Part shown: one piece after another, positions 26,883-35,563 of the stretch
Numbering within the stretch: position 1 is the stretch's first letter
Layout: every line of letters starts with the position of its first letter
NCBI GenBank assembly: GCA_015066635.1
Contig: SVOA01000004.1
Span: forward strand, 1 to 64,000
DNA from: Oscillospiraceae bacterium
Lineage (GTDB): Bacteria; Bacillota; Clostridia; Oscillospirales; Acutalibacteraceae
DNA: 64,000 nt
Direction: 5' to 3'
The notes under the pieces: generated by a model
Told to the model about the DNA's origin: nothing
What the model saw: the letters and a program-made list of their open reading frames with translations, nothing else
The model's database searches: none
Position numbers and translations under genes: made by a program

Positions 26883-28070
26883 ATGAAAAAATCATTAAAA
26901 ATCACTTCGGTTATTCTTGCATTTATACTCATAGCGTTGCTTTTAGGAGGGTGCAAAGGCCCTGACAGTACTGATGTCGTACCGAGCTCGGTTGCAGTTG
27001 CCGTAAGTAAGAATCTTCTTACCGGGTCCCTTTCGCTGAACAGTTCAGCTCTGAATAATGCAATACGCGACGCGGCAATGAATGTCGGTAGCAAGGTTTC
27101 AGGAGTAATCATTGACGGTGAGCCTGCAATATTTGCCGACCATGTTGTAGAGGCAGATGCAAACAATAATTCTGCTTCAAGACGCAGGCAGATAGCGGCA
27201 AATACAGTAAACGCGTTTGGTAAGGCAATTTCAGCTGTTACACCTTCGGCAGGCGAGATTGACATAATCGAAGGTCTCAACTTATCAATCGATGCTATGT
27301 CCTCATCAAATGCCTCAGGCAACCGCTACATCTATGTTTTATCAAACGGTTTATCTACATCCGGAATTTTTGACTTCAATGACTACTCGGTATTTGAGAG
27401 CGACGTTGACAGGCTTGCCGATGAAGGCTCAAAATACCTTAAAGATTGCAGTAACATTACCTTTTACTGGCTCAATATCGGCGATGTCAACACAGCAGTA
27501 CAGGATAAATTTGATGTAACCCAGCAGAAAATGCTTATGCAGCTGTATACCCGTTTAATCGAAAATCGCGGAGGTACAGTCCAGTTTCTCAGCGATAAGT
27601 CCAACAAGCCCGTTGATACTTCAGGGTATCCGAGCTGCACACCTGTATATGTTCCCAGAAACACAATCAGCGGCAGCGTGGTGTCAACAAAGCTCAGTGA
27701 GGAGACTGTAGGTTTCCGTCCCAATACTGCTGAGTTAATTGATGAGGCGTCAGCGAAATCTGCAATCAAAAGTCTCAGCGAAGAGCTTGCAACGAGACCT
27801 GATACAGTTAATCTGGTAGGCTCAACCGCTTCATACGGAGATACAAGTAACTGTTTAGCATTAAGCGTGGCAAGATGCGAAGTTATCCGTAACATATTGA
27901 TTGAGCAGGGAATATCGCCCGACCGAATTCGGATATACGGTATAGGTAGAGGCGAGTCTTCTTCCTTCAGAGTTAAGGATACAGATGACAGCGGCCGTCT
28001 TATCGAAAATGAGGCAAAAAAGAACAGATTTGTACTCGTTACAACAGAGGACGTTTCCTCTAAAATTTAA
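26883..28070 (+). CDS. Lipoprotein with C-terminal OmpA-like domain and possible N-terminal VWA-like region
   Basis: 395 aa; lipobox LIALLLGGCKG; OmpA-like VGFRPNTAELIDE...NLVGSTASYGDTSNCLALSVARCEVIRNILIEQGISPDRIRIYGIGRGE...KKNRFVLV. Confidence 0.8.
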   Translation: MKKSLKITSVILAFILIALLLGGCKGPDSTDVVPSSVAVAVSKNLLTGSLSLNSSALNNAIRDAAMNVGSKVSGVIIDGEPAIFADHVVEADANNNSASRRRQIAANTVNAFGKAISAVTPSAGEIDIIEGLNLSIDAMSSSNASGNRYIYVLSNGLSTSGIFDFNDYSVFESDVDRLADEGSKYLKDCSNITFYWLNIGDVNTAVQDKFDVTQQKMLMQLYTRLIENRGGTVQFLSDKSNKPVDTSGYPSCTPVYVPRNTISGSVVSTKLSEETVGFRPNTAELIDEASAKSAIKSLSEELATRPDTVNLVGSTASYGDTSNCLALSVARCEVIRNILIEQGISPDRIRIYGIGRGESSSFRVKDTDDSGRLIENEAKKNRFVLVTTEDVSSKI

Positions 28071-28083
28071 TATATATTTATAC

Positions 28084-28115
28084 AAATGCGGGGACCGATA
28101 CAGGTCCCTGCATTT
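28084..28115 (+). terminator. Intrinsic terminator-like hairpin at the cassette end
   Basis: AAATGCGGGGACC-GATACA-GGTCCCTGCATTT. Confidence 0.75.
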
Positions 28116-28181
28116 GCTTTGTTGACACGATAATATAAATAATATAAAATATTGGCAACAAATAATTAAGCAGGTGGGAAT

Positions 28182-28679
28182 ATGAAAACAGCGGTTGTGT
28201 TTTATTCTATGAGCGGGAACGTAAGGCAGACGGCAGAGATAATTGCCGCAAAGCTCGGCGCAGATTTAATAGAAATTAAGCCCGGGAAGTCTTACCCCGA
28301 CAAGGGATTTAAAAAGTTTCTGTGGGGAGGTAAAAGCGCGGTTATGGGCGAGTGCCCGAAGCTGATGCCTTATGACTTTGACAGCGACAGATATGACGCG
28401 GTTATTATTGGTTTTCCCGTGTGGGCAAGCACCTTTGCACCGCCGATAAGAAGCTTTGCCGAGGACAATTCGGACAGACTCCGCGGCAAGAGAATTTCAG
28501 CTTTTGCCTGTATGAGCGGGAGCGGGGGAGAAAAGGCAATTTCAAAGCTCCGCACGCTTCTCGGCATTGACGGTTTTGAGGCTGAGATGATACTCATTGA
28601 CCCAAAGGATAAACCGAAGGACAGCGACATCGCGAAAATTGAAGCCTTCTGTAAAAAAATTAAAACAGCCTTCTGCTGA
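28182..28679 (+). CDS. Flavodoxin
   Basis: 165 aa; TAVVFYSMSGNVRQTAEIIAAKLGADLIEIKP, IIGFPVWASTFAPPIRSF. Confidence 0.93.
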   Translation: MKTAVVFYSMSGNVRQTAEIIAAKLGADLIEIKPGKSYPDKGFKKFLWGGKSAVMGECPKLMPYDFDSDRYDAVIIGFPVWASTFAPPIRSFAEDNSDRLRGKRISAFACMSGSGGEKAISKLRTLLGIDGFEAEMILIDPKDKPKDSDIAKIEAFCKKIKTAFC

Positions 28680-28693
28680 AGGCTGTTTTTTAT
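28664..28693 (+). terminator. Intrinsic terminator of the flavodoxin gene
   Basis: AACAGCCTTCTGCTGAAGGCTGTTTTTTATT, overlapping the stop codon. Confidence 0.8.
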
Positions 28694-28700
28694 TGTGCTT

Positions 28701-29615
28701 TTACGGTAATTTAAAGCCCGCGGCAAGATATACGGAATACCAGTCTTCTCTTGTGAGAACTATATCCGCACCTCTGCAAACCGATTTGATTCTGTTGGGA
28801 TTTACGGAGCCCGAAATTACCTGAATATTTGCAGGATGGCGTATCAGCCATGCCGAAGCTATTGCCGTTGGGTCAGCGCTGTATTTTTCCGCGAGTTCGT
28901 CAAGCCTTTCGTTAAGCGCTCCGAAATTCTCCGTGTCGCCGATAAACGGCTTTTTTATGAAGCCCTGCTGAAAAGGCGACCACGCCTGAATTGTCATATT
29001 TTTTATGCGCGTGTATTCGAGCAGACCGCCGTCATGCATAACGGACTCTTCATTTTTCATATTGACGTTAAGACCCGAGGTAATAAGTCCCGATTCGGGA
29101 ATGGACAGCTGCAGCTGGTCTATGATAAGCGGCTGTTTAACCGCGGTTTTGAGCAGCTCTATCTGATAAATATTGTGATTGGAAACGCCGAAATATTTTA
29201 CCTTACCTGCGCTCTCAAGACGGGAAAACGCCTCTGCAACCTCCTCGGGCTCCATAAGGGTATCAGGACGGTGTAAAAGAAGAACATCGACATAGTCTGT
29301 CCTGAGTCTTTTGAGCGAAGCCTCGCAGGACTCTATGATATGCTCCTTTGAAAAATCGTAAAAACCCTTCCTTATGCCGCACTTGGTTTGAATAGTTATC
29401 TTATCCCGTATGTCTTTATGCTTTGCGAGATAGTCTCCGAAAACCTTTTCGCACTCTCCGCCGCCGTAAATATCGGCGTGGTCAAACCAATCTATGCCGC
29501 ACTCAAGAGCCGTTTCGATAACTCTGCCTGCATCTTTGCCTGCGTCGGTAATTCTCATACAGCCCATAGCAACTGCCGATGCGCTGATTTTACCGCCTAT
29601 GTTTATTCTTTTCAT
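28701..29615 (-). CDS. Aldo/keto reductase
   Basis: 304 aa; GIDWFDHADIYGGGECEKVFG, VDVLLLHRPDTLMEPEEVAEAF, VKYFGVSNHN. Confidence 0.95.
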   Translation of the reverse strand: MKRINIGGKISASAVAMGCMRITDAGKDAGRVIETALECGIDWFDHADIYGGGECEKVFGDYLAKHKDIRDKITIQTKCGIRKGFYDFSKEHIIESCEASLKRLRTDYVDVLLLHRPDTLMEPEEVAEAFSRLESAGKVKYFGVSNHNIYQIELLKTAVKQPLIIDQLQLSIPESGLITSGLNVNMKNEESVMHDGGLLEYTRIKNMTIQAWSPFQQGFIKKPFIGDTENFGALNERLDELAEKYSADPTAIASAWLIRHPANIQVISGSVNPNRIKSVCRGADIVLTREDWYSVYLAAGFKLP

Positions 29616-29773
29616 AATCGGTCCCCCTTTTATTTGATTTTATCATAAGCGCAGGTGCAAATCAATAAACTAAAACGCCGATATTGACTATAAAGAATTT
29701 GCTTACGGAATTGCCGTACTTTTACAGGTCGGTGCGCCGCCGTATTACAATGTAAAATTTTTAAATAAAAATC

Positions 29774-29799
29774 AACCCCGAAGCATCTGCTTCGGGGTT
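29774..29799 (-). terminator. Intrinsic terminator of the transporter gene
   Basis: AACCCCGAAGC-AGAT-GCTTCGGGGTT with a T-rich tail on the minus strand. Confidence 0.8.
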
Positions 29800-29859
29800 C
29801 AGCGCTGTTTATTGCAGCTTTTCGGAAATAGAATTATCTTTTAACGCTGAGTAATTCTG

Positions 29860-31299
29860 TTATTCCGCATCTGCTTTTGCTTCTGCAAGCGCTTCTCTCT
29901 GTGCGATAACCGCGTTGTGAATTTCCTCCTTGGTTTTGCCCGTCAGCTTATAGAAGAAGAAGGGAACGCCTGCAAGGAACATCATAATTCCGTGGAATAT
30001 CGTGTAGAAGAACAGAAGCTTGATTTTAACATCAATGGTCTGTGTTTCTGCGGCGGGGATATAGTGAATAATCGAGCTCCAGCCCTTTTCGGGGTCATCG
30101 TAAAGAACAAGGGGAGCAAGAACATTTGCAATAGTGCCGCTTATCATTGTGAAAATTCCGATAACAAACGGCAGCGAAGCATCGAGGCGCTTGCCCGTTT
30201 TAAGCTCGATATCCTCAAGTACATCAGCCTGGAACATGGTCGGCAGAAGATTGGACGCGCCGAACTGAAGACCGATGAGGAAGAGGAATGCGATAAAGAC
30301 TATCTGAAGAACGCTTATCGGGTTCTTGAAGTAGATATATCCTACGACAAATGCGGCGGTGTTGATGAGCACCGAATATACGCCGCTTGCGATATAAAGA
30401 ACCTTTGAGTTGAACTTCTTTAAAAGGAATTTGATTATCAGCATACCTACTGCCGTTCCGATACCTGTGGGAAGTCCGAAAAGTAAGAACTTCGATGTTG
30501 AACCGAGAAGCGCGGCTGCCATAAACACGCCCATATATGTTGCGATATTACGGAAGGTCTTTAAGAAATCTGAAATTATAATCGACCAGGCATATTTATT
30601 CTTGAGGATGTCAACATAGCCCATAAGCGGGTTGACCTTTGCCTGAGAATATGTAACTCTCTCTTTGACAATCTTCATACCGAGGAGTACCGAAATTGCA
30701 CCTATTACGGAGCAAAGAGCAGCACCGATGATGTACTGTGTTCCCTCGTCCTTCCAGATAAGACCGATAACAAGTACAACTACGAGCGGAGCAGAGTTGC
30801 CGACCGCCGAAACAATGGAGCGCAGCGACATAACGCTGTCGCGTTCCGAGAGATTAGGCGTCATAACAACGGCTATTTTGTTTACGCTGTCGCCGAAGAT
30901 AGTGCAAACAGACCACAGAACGGCTACCGAAACAATGTAAACCATAAGCCATGTGCCGGCAAGTCCCTTAGGAGTTAAGAAGGACATCATAAGGAATATG
31001 CCCGCAGGAATTGCAACTGCAAGTCCGAGCGGTCTGAATTTACCGCTTTTGCCGACCTTCCTCGAGTCGATAAACATTGTGATAAAGAAGTTCAGCACAA
31101 ACGGGATAACGCTGATTAAAAAGTTATAAAGCGACGTCATTGTTGACGGAACCTTCAGAACGTTAACAAGATAAGCGTTTCTGTAGGAGCCGATCATACC
31201 TGTCATCATGGTATAGAAGAATACCGAGACAAGATAGAGAATCAGTTCGCTTCGTTTAACGTACTTCTGATTATCTGTTATGGGTGTAGAATTTGACAT
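29860..31299 (-). CDS. MFS / GPH-type sugar transporter
   Basis: 479 aa with about 12 TM segments (SELILYLVSVFFYTMMTGMIGSYRNAYLVNVL). Confidence 0.85.
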   Translation of the reverse strand: MSNSTPITDNQKYVKRSELILYLVSVFFYTMMTGMIGSYRNAYLVNVLKVPSTMTSLYNFLISVIPFVLNFFITMFIDSRKVGKSGKFRPLGLAVAIPAGIFLMMSFLTPKGLAGTWLMVYIVSVAVLWSVCTIFGDSVNKIAVVMTPNLSERDSVMSLRSIVSAVGNSAPLVVVLVIGLIWKDEGTQYIIGAALCSVIGAISVLLGMKIVKERVTYSQAKVNPLMGYVDILKNKYAWSIIISDFLKTFRNIATYMGVFMAAALLGSTSKFLLFGLPTGIGTAVGMLIIKFLLKKFNSKVLYIASGVYSVLINTAAFVVGYIYFKNPISVLQIVFIAFLFLIGLQFGASNLLPTMFQADVLEDIELKTGKRLDASLPFVIGIFTMISGTIANVLAPLVLYDDPEKGWSSIIHYIPAAETQTIDVKIKLLFFYTIFHGIMMFLAGVPFFFYKLTGKTKEEIHNAVIAQREALAEAKADAE

Positions 31300-31383
31300 T
31301 TTTCCCTCTCCTTTTTGTGCTTTTTAAAGCACGGTTTGATGTAATAATATCATATTTTTCAGAAAATGGCAATTAGAAGCTTT

Positions 31384-34300
31384 TTATGCAAGATTATTTA
31401 TTTTTTTATCAATCATAAACAAATCAAACGCGTCGGCAGCGTCGTCCCAATCCATATCGGCAAGCCAGAGCTGTTCGCTGTTGAGGGGACTGAGTGTTTC
31501 GTCTCCCATATAGGCCTTAAGCATTGCGTAATCTGTAAGCTCAATTTCTGCGTTTTGACTTATGTCGCCCTTTTGCCAGCCGACAAGTTGAACAAGAGCG
31601 TAAGCGCTTTCACTCGCCGTATAGGTAAATGTGTTTGAAGCGCCGCCTGTTGCAATAATCTCGCCGAGACTGTTGACAAGTACCCATCCTTTGACCGGCT
31701 TACTTCCGGTATATTCAACTGTTACGGTTTCGCCGCTCATGACTGCGGTGTTGTCGCCTATTTGACTGCCGCCCGAGGTCATTACAATATCGGAATTGCA
31801 GCTGCCCGACGGAATATACAGTACTCCGTTCTTTCCCTGAGAGCTTGAACACAGTTCGCAGGCGCCCGAATAAAGCAAAGGCATGGTATCGAATTCATTT
31901 GCAAAGCTGTCTGCAAGCATCCCCGTTTCCTGTAAATAGAGAGAATAAACCTCTGACGCCTTCAGCGCTCTGTTAAAGCAGTAAACATTGTCAAGCGAAA
32001 GCGAACAGGTTCCCCAATACGGTGTGTATGCACCAAGATACAGACTTGTTTCACTGCTCGAAAGGAAGTCGAGCAAACCGCCGTTCTGCTGATAGTAAGA
32101 GGTCCCCGTTACAGTAACCGAAACAGACAGACGACCGTTGATATATACGTCAAAGTGATAATCGTCAAGAATATCAACGGTAACTAACTGCCAAACCTTA
32201 TTGGTTATATCGGAATTCGCCGTTGTGTAGTCAAAATACTGACCGAGTGATGAAAGGCTCGGATCGTTGCCGCCGTCGCCGTTATTGAAACGGAGGTATC
32301 CGTCGGTTCCGATACATAAGTATTTTTTTGCGTCCATTTCGCCTTTTGCAAAGGTTATCGACTCAAGGTTGCCGTAGTAGTTGCCGTTTATTCTCTGCCA
32401 AAAGCTTACCGTCAGACCGCCCGAGGTATCTGCATTTGCAAACGGATTTACACCCGTTGCAACATAGTTTGCATACTGACCGCCGTTCTGTGTATACGGG
32501 AAGGAAGCCGTACCTGTTCTGCCATCGTTATCCGAGGTATCGTGCGAAACAGACTTGCCGTTGTCCTGCCAGCCCGTAACCGCCGTTCCGCCGAGCGAAT
32601 CGGTAAAGGTATTGAGATATGAATGACTCGTTGTATTGCCAATTTCATCTGCGGATTTTGCATAAGTGAAAAATTCCGCTCTGTCAAGCCGACAGTCGGC
32701 TGTTCCTGCCATGGTGGGATATACACTGAAGGAAGAGCCGTAATAAAGCTTAATATCACTCCTTGAGAGGAAGGAGAAAATTCCGTCGTTCCCGCTGAAC
32801 CCGTCAGGATATCCGGAGGCGCAGATTTCATTAAGATTATATTGCTTTGCAAGCGTTCCGTTTATATAGTAACACAGAATATGTTCTCCCGAAATGTTTC
32901 TGTCAACCGTTATGTCAATATCAACCCATGTATTTGAGGTCGTGTTGACTTCGGATGAACTGTTTATGTCGAAATAGCAGCCGTTCCATCCGCCGATGCC
33001 GCCGTTACCGTCATTGAAAAGCACTGTGCCGTTAGCCATTATAATAAAATAACGGTTATCGGTGTTCACACCCGTCGAGAAGCTGATAAGCGAAGTGTTC
33101 CAGCCGTTGTCAATGTTGCATAGCTTTGTGAAGCTTATCGTAACGCCCTTCGACAAATCCGCATTTGCAAAGGGGTTTTCGCTTTCTTTTACCGTGTTTC
33201 CCGCCTTTGCATTGACATAACAGCGGGTAAAGTCGGTAACGACATAGGGAATTGAATTTGCGTTTGCAAAAGTCTTTGAATAGATATTGTCGGGGCCGTA
33301 CATTACAAGATTCGGCGTGTTTGTAAAGGCGTTGTCGGCAAAATAACTCACATTTGACGTTGTGTCAAATTCGTTTAATGAGGTGCAGTCTTTAAAGGCA
33401 TAAATTCCGACAGAGCTTACCGCAGTATTGTGAATATCAATTTTTGTTAAGCTGCCGCACTTTGCAAAAGCGCCCTCTCCTATCGAAGTTATACCTGACG
33501 GAAGCACGACCTCGGTAACGTGATCGTAACCGTAGAAAGCATAGTCGCCGATAGTTGTAATGCCGTCGCCTACGGTAATTTTTGTGATAATATCGGTGTT
33601 GTACTGACCGTCAAAAAGCGAATTCTTAATCTGATCGCCCCACGGTGCCGTTGAGCCCATACCGTTTACGCCGTTGGCAGAGGTATAGGCATAGTTGTTC
33701 ATAGCTCCGTTGCCCGTCAGCGTAAGTTCTCCCGTCAGTCGGTTGAGCGTGTAAGAAATATTGCCATCCGTACCCTGAACTATTGTCGAAACGGCTTCGT
33801 TGTTAAGAATTATATATCTTGCAAGATTCTCTGTTACGAAATCCATTGCAAAGATACCCGAGGGCTTGTTTTTATTGTATGTAAAAGTCGCATAGCCTGC
33901 GTTTACCTTTTCGGCAAGATTTGACGGATTCGGTATAGTCGAATCGGATACGGTTGATGAGAAATTGAAATAGTACTCGCCTCTGTAATGTCCGAGTGAA
34001 AGCATTTCCTGAGTCGCAAGTTTTTTTGAATCGGTATTCCACTTGTAATGATCCTGAACGTGGAAGGTTCCTACGCCCGTATTTGTGTTCGTAACGTTTG
34101 CAAAAACGGGGGTTGAGTAAGATGTGTCGGAATAGTCGCCCCATTTGACCTTCTGCCCCGATTCCTCCTCACTCGCAGTCGAGCCCGAGGTTGCAATAAT
34201 CTGGTCAAAGCGGTTCATCAGCACGCATTTTCCCCTGACCTCGTCAAGCGTCGGAACGCTTTTGCCAAGATACCAGTAATCGTGATAGTTATAGTCCTGC

Positions 34301-34860
34301 CCGTAAAAATACTTGTTCTGACCGTAACCGTGAATATACTCATATACAGCCGAGGTAAACACAGCCGCGCCTGCGTCTCCATCATCCTCTTTTATTGAAA
34401 CAAGCACCGTTTCGCTCGGATGAGCATCAAGCCAATTATAAATGTGCTGAAAAACAAAATCGAGATAATAGTAATCATCGCCGTCCCAGCAGTCAGCCGA
34501 ACCGTGCACGGTCTTTATCGAGTAGGTTGAAGAGTCAACCTCGCATCTGACATCAAGAAAACGCACTCCGGCATTGAGCTGTTCGGTAATATTCATACTC
34601 TGACATTTTGCGACAGAAGAAACAAGCCAGTCGTCATGAAACTTCCTTGCGCAGCTGTCATGCGTGCCCGGAATTGTTATTTCGGTAAGCTTTGTTTCTC
34701 CTCTTATTGCCTTCATCCATTCGTAGGAAGCAACGTTTTCAAGCGTTACTGCGGTCTCATACTGAGAAGACGCAGAGATGTAAAGCGGCTGCATCGCAGT
34801 CGCAACGAGAATCAAAACTATTAGAATTGAAATGATTTTTCTTTTCATAAAAACACCCAA
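31384..34860 (-). CDS. Secreted protein: PI-PLC X domain + LRR_5 repeats + two LamG/concanavalin-like domains + dockerin-like C-terminus
   Basis: 1158 aa; LTEITIPGTHDSCARKFHDD...QLNAGVRFLDVRCEVD...VHGSADCWDG (PI-PLC); GDYAFYGYDHVTEVVLPSGITSIGEGAFAKCGSL (LRR_5); GLTVSFWQRINGN and YLGAYTPYWGTCSLSLDNVYCFNRALKASEV (LamG-like); C-term GDISQNAEIELTDYAMLKAYM / ADMDWDDAADAFDLFMIDKKINN. Confidence 0.88.
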   Translation of the reverse strand: MGVFMKRKIISILIVLILVATAMQPLYISASSQYETAVTLENVASYEWMKAIRGETKLTEITIPGTHDSCARKFHDDWLVSSVAKCQSMNITEQLNAGVRFLDVRCEVDSSTYSIKTVHGSADCWDGDDYYYLDFVFQHIYNWLDAHPSETVLVSIKEDDGDAGAAVFTSAVYEYIHGYGQNKYFYGQDYNYHDYWYLGKSVPTLDEVRGKCVLMNRFDQIIATSGSTASEEESGQKVKWGDYSDTSYSTPVFANVTNTNTGVGTFHVQDHYKWNTDSKKLATQEMLSLGHYRGEYYFNFSSTVSDSTIPNPSNLAEKVNAGYATFTYNKNKPSGIFAMDFVTENLARYIILNNEAVSTIVQGTDGNISYTLNRLTGELTLTGNGAMNNYAYTSANGVNGMGSTAPWGDQIKNSLFDGQYNTDIITKITVGDGITTIGDYAFYGYDHVTEVVLPSGITSIGEGAFAKCGSLTKIDIHNTAVSSVGIYAFKDCTSLNEFDTTSNVSYFADNAFTNTPNLVMYGPDNIYSKTFANANSIPYVVTDFTRCYVNAKAGNTVKESENPFANADLSKGVTISFTKLCNIDNGWNTSLISFSTGVNTDNRYFIIMANGTVLFNDGNGGIGGWNGCYFDINSSSEVNTTSNTWVDIDITVDRNISGEHILCYYINGTLAKQYNLNEICASGYPDGFSGNDGIFSFLSRSDIKLYYGSSFSVYPTMAGTADCRLDRAEFFTYAKSADEIGNTTSHSYLNTFTDSLGGTAVTGWQDNGKSVSHDTSDNDGRTGTASFPYTQNGGQYANYVATGVNPFANADTSGGLTVSFWQRINGNYYGNLESITFAKGEMDAKKYLCIGTDGYLRFNNGDGGNDPSLSSLGQYFDYTTANSDITNKVWQLVTVDILDDYHFDVYINGRLSVSVTVTGTSYYQQNGGLLDFLSSSETSLYLGAYTPYWGTCSLSLDNVYCFNRALKASEVYSLYLQETGMLADSFANEFDTMPLLYSGACELCSSSQGKNGVLYIPSGSCNSDIVMTSGGSQIGDNTAVMSGETVTVEYTGSKPVKGWVLVNSLGEIIATGGASNTFTYTASESAYALVQLVGWQKGDISQNAEIELTDYAMLKAYMGDETLSPLNSEQLWLADMDWDDAADAFDLFMIDKKINNLA

Positions 34861-34948
34861 AAACAGTTTTTATTATAATAACATAATATTGTTAAAAATT
34901 CAATTAACAGTACAAAGCAATCGGCCCCTCTGACAAAAGCCCGATTAT

Positions 34949-35404
34949 ATGTCCCTTTTGCTTACGCAAAAGACGGACAAGGTTCAAATCCCCTGTTTGT
35001 CAATAACAAATAGAAAAAGAGGGACACACCTTCGGTGCATACCTCTTTTTTGGCGCGCTGCAAGGGATTTTTTCGGCGGCAACGCCGCCTTCGCCTCGTG
35101 CTTCGCACTCGTTGCCCACGTCGGCGAAAACAGTCCACCGGACTGTTTTCTTCCGCTTCGCTTTGCTCGCTCCCTCCTTGTTCGAATCCCTCTGTTTGTT
35201 AACACAAACTAAAAAAGAGATATGGCACTTCGTACCACATCTCTTTTTTGGCGCGCTGCAAGGGACTCGCAGGCTCTCGCCTGCGAGAAGGTTCGTTTTT
35301 ATGTCCCTTTTGCTTACGCAAAAGATGGACAAGGTTCGAATCCCTTGTCTAAATTTTTACAAACTAAAAACAGGAGCACGGACTAAAGTCCATACTCCTA
35401 TTTT
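34949..35404 (-). repeat. Tandem tRNA-Arg 3'-end-derived modules with terminator-like hairpins
   Basis: 48-nt direct repeat 34949-34996 and 35301-35348 (3 mismatches); CTCTTTTTTGGCGCGCTGCAAGGGA at 35043-35067 and 35241-35265, matching the 3' end of the tRNA at 35405; hairpins at 35018-35046, 35216-35244, 35372-35399. Confidence 0.85.
35372..35399 (-). terminator. Terminator of the tRNA-Arg gene
   Basis: Minus strand AGGAGTATGGACTTTAGTCCGTGCTCCT followed by GTTTTTAG. Confidence 0.75.
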
Positions 35405-35481
35405 TGGCGCGCTGGAAGGGATTCGAACCCCCGACCTTTTGGTTCGTAGCCAAACACTCTATCCAGCTGAGCTACCAGCGC
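35405..35481 (-). tRNA. tRNA-Arg (anticodon ACG), CCA encoded
   Basis: Minus strand GCGCTGGTAGCTCAGCTGGATAGAGTGTTTGGCTACGAACCAAAAGGTCGGGGGTTCGAATCCCTTCCAGCGCGCCA; acceptor GCGCTGG/CCAGCGC, anticodon loop CTACGAA. Confidence 0.97.
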
Positions 35482-35563
35482 TTATTCGTTTGTGCCAAAG
35501 TATAGTAACACTAATTTTTGAAAATGTCAACTGTTTTGTGGGTTTTGCGGAAATACTGTTTTT

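Noticed and set aside
24212-28070. Assignment of the cassette to the Zorya (ZorAB) defence family
   Set aside because: There is an OmpA-like protein, but it is a lipoprotein with no MotB-like TM/plug, and the membrane partner does not look MotA-like; no ZorC/D/E helicase or nuclease is adjacent.
34949-35332. Small ORFs on both strands (MSLLLTQKTDKVQIPCL..., MLTNRGIRTRRERAKRSG..., MSIFCVSKRDIKTNL...)
   Set aside because: They translate the tRNA-tail repeat array; no RBS or coding signal, and repeat structure explains the open frames.
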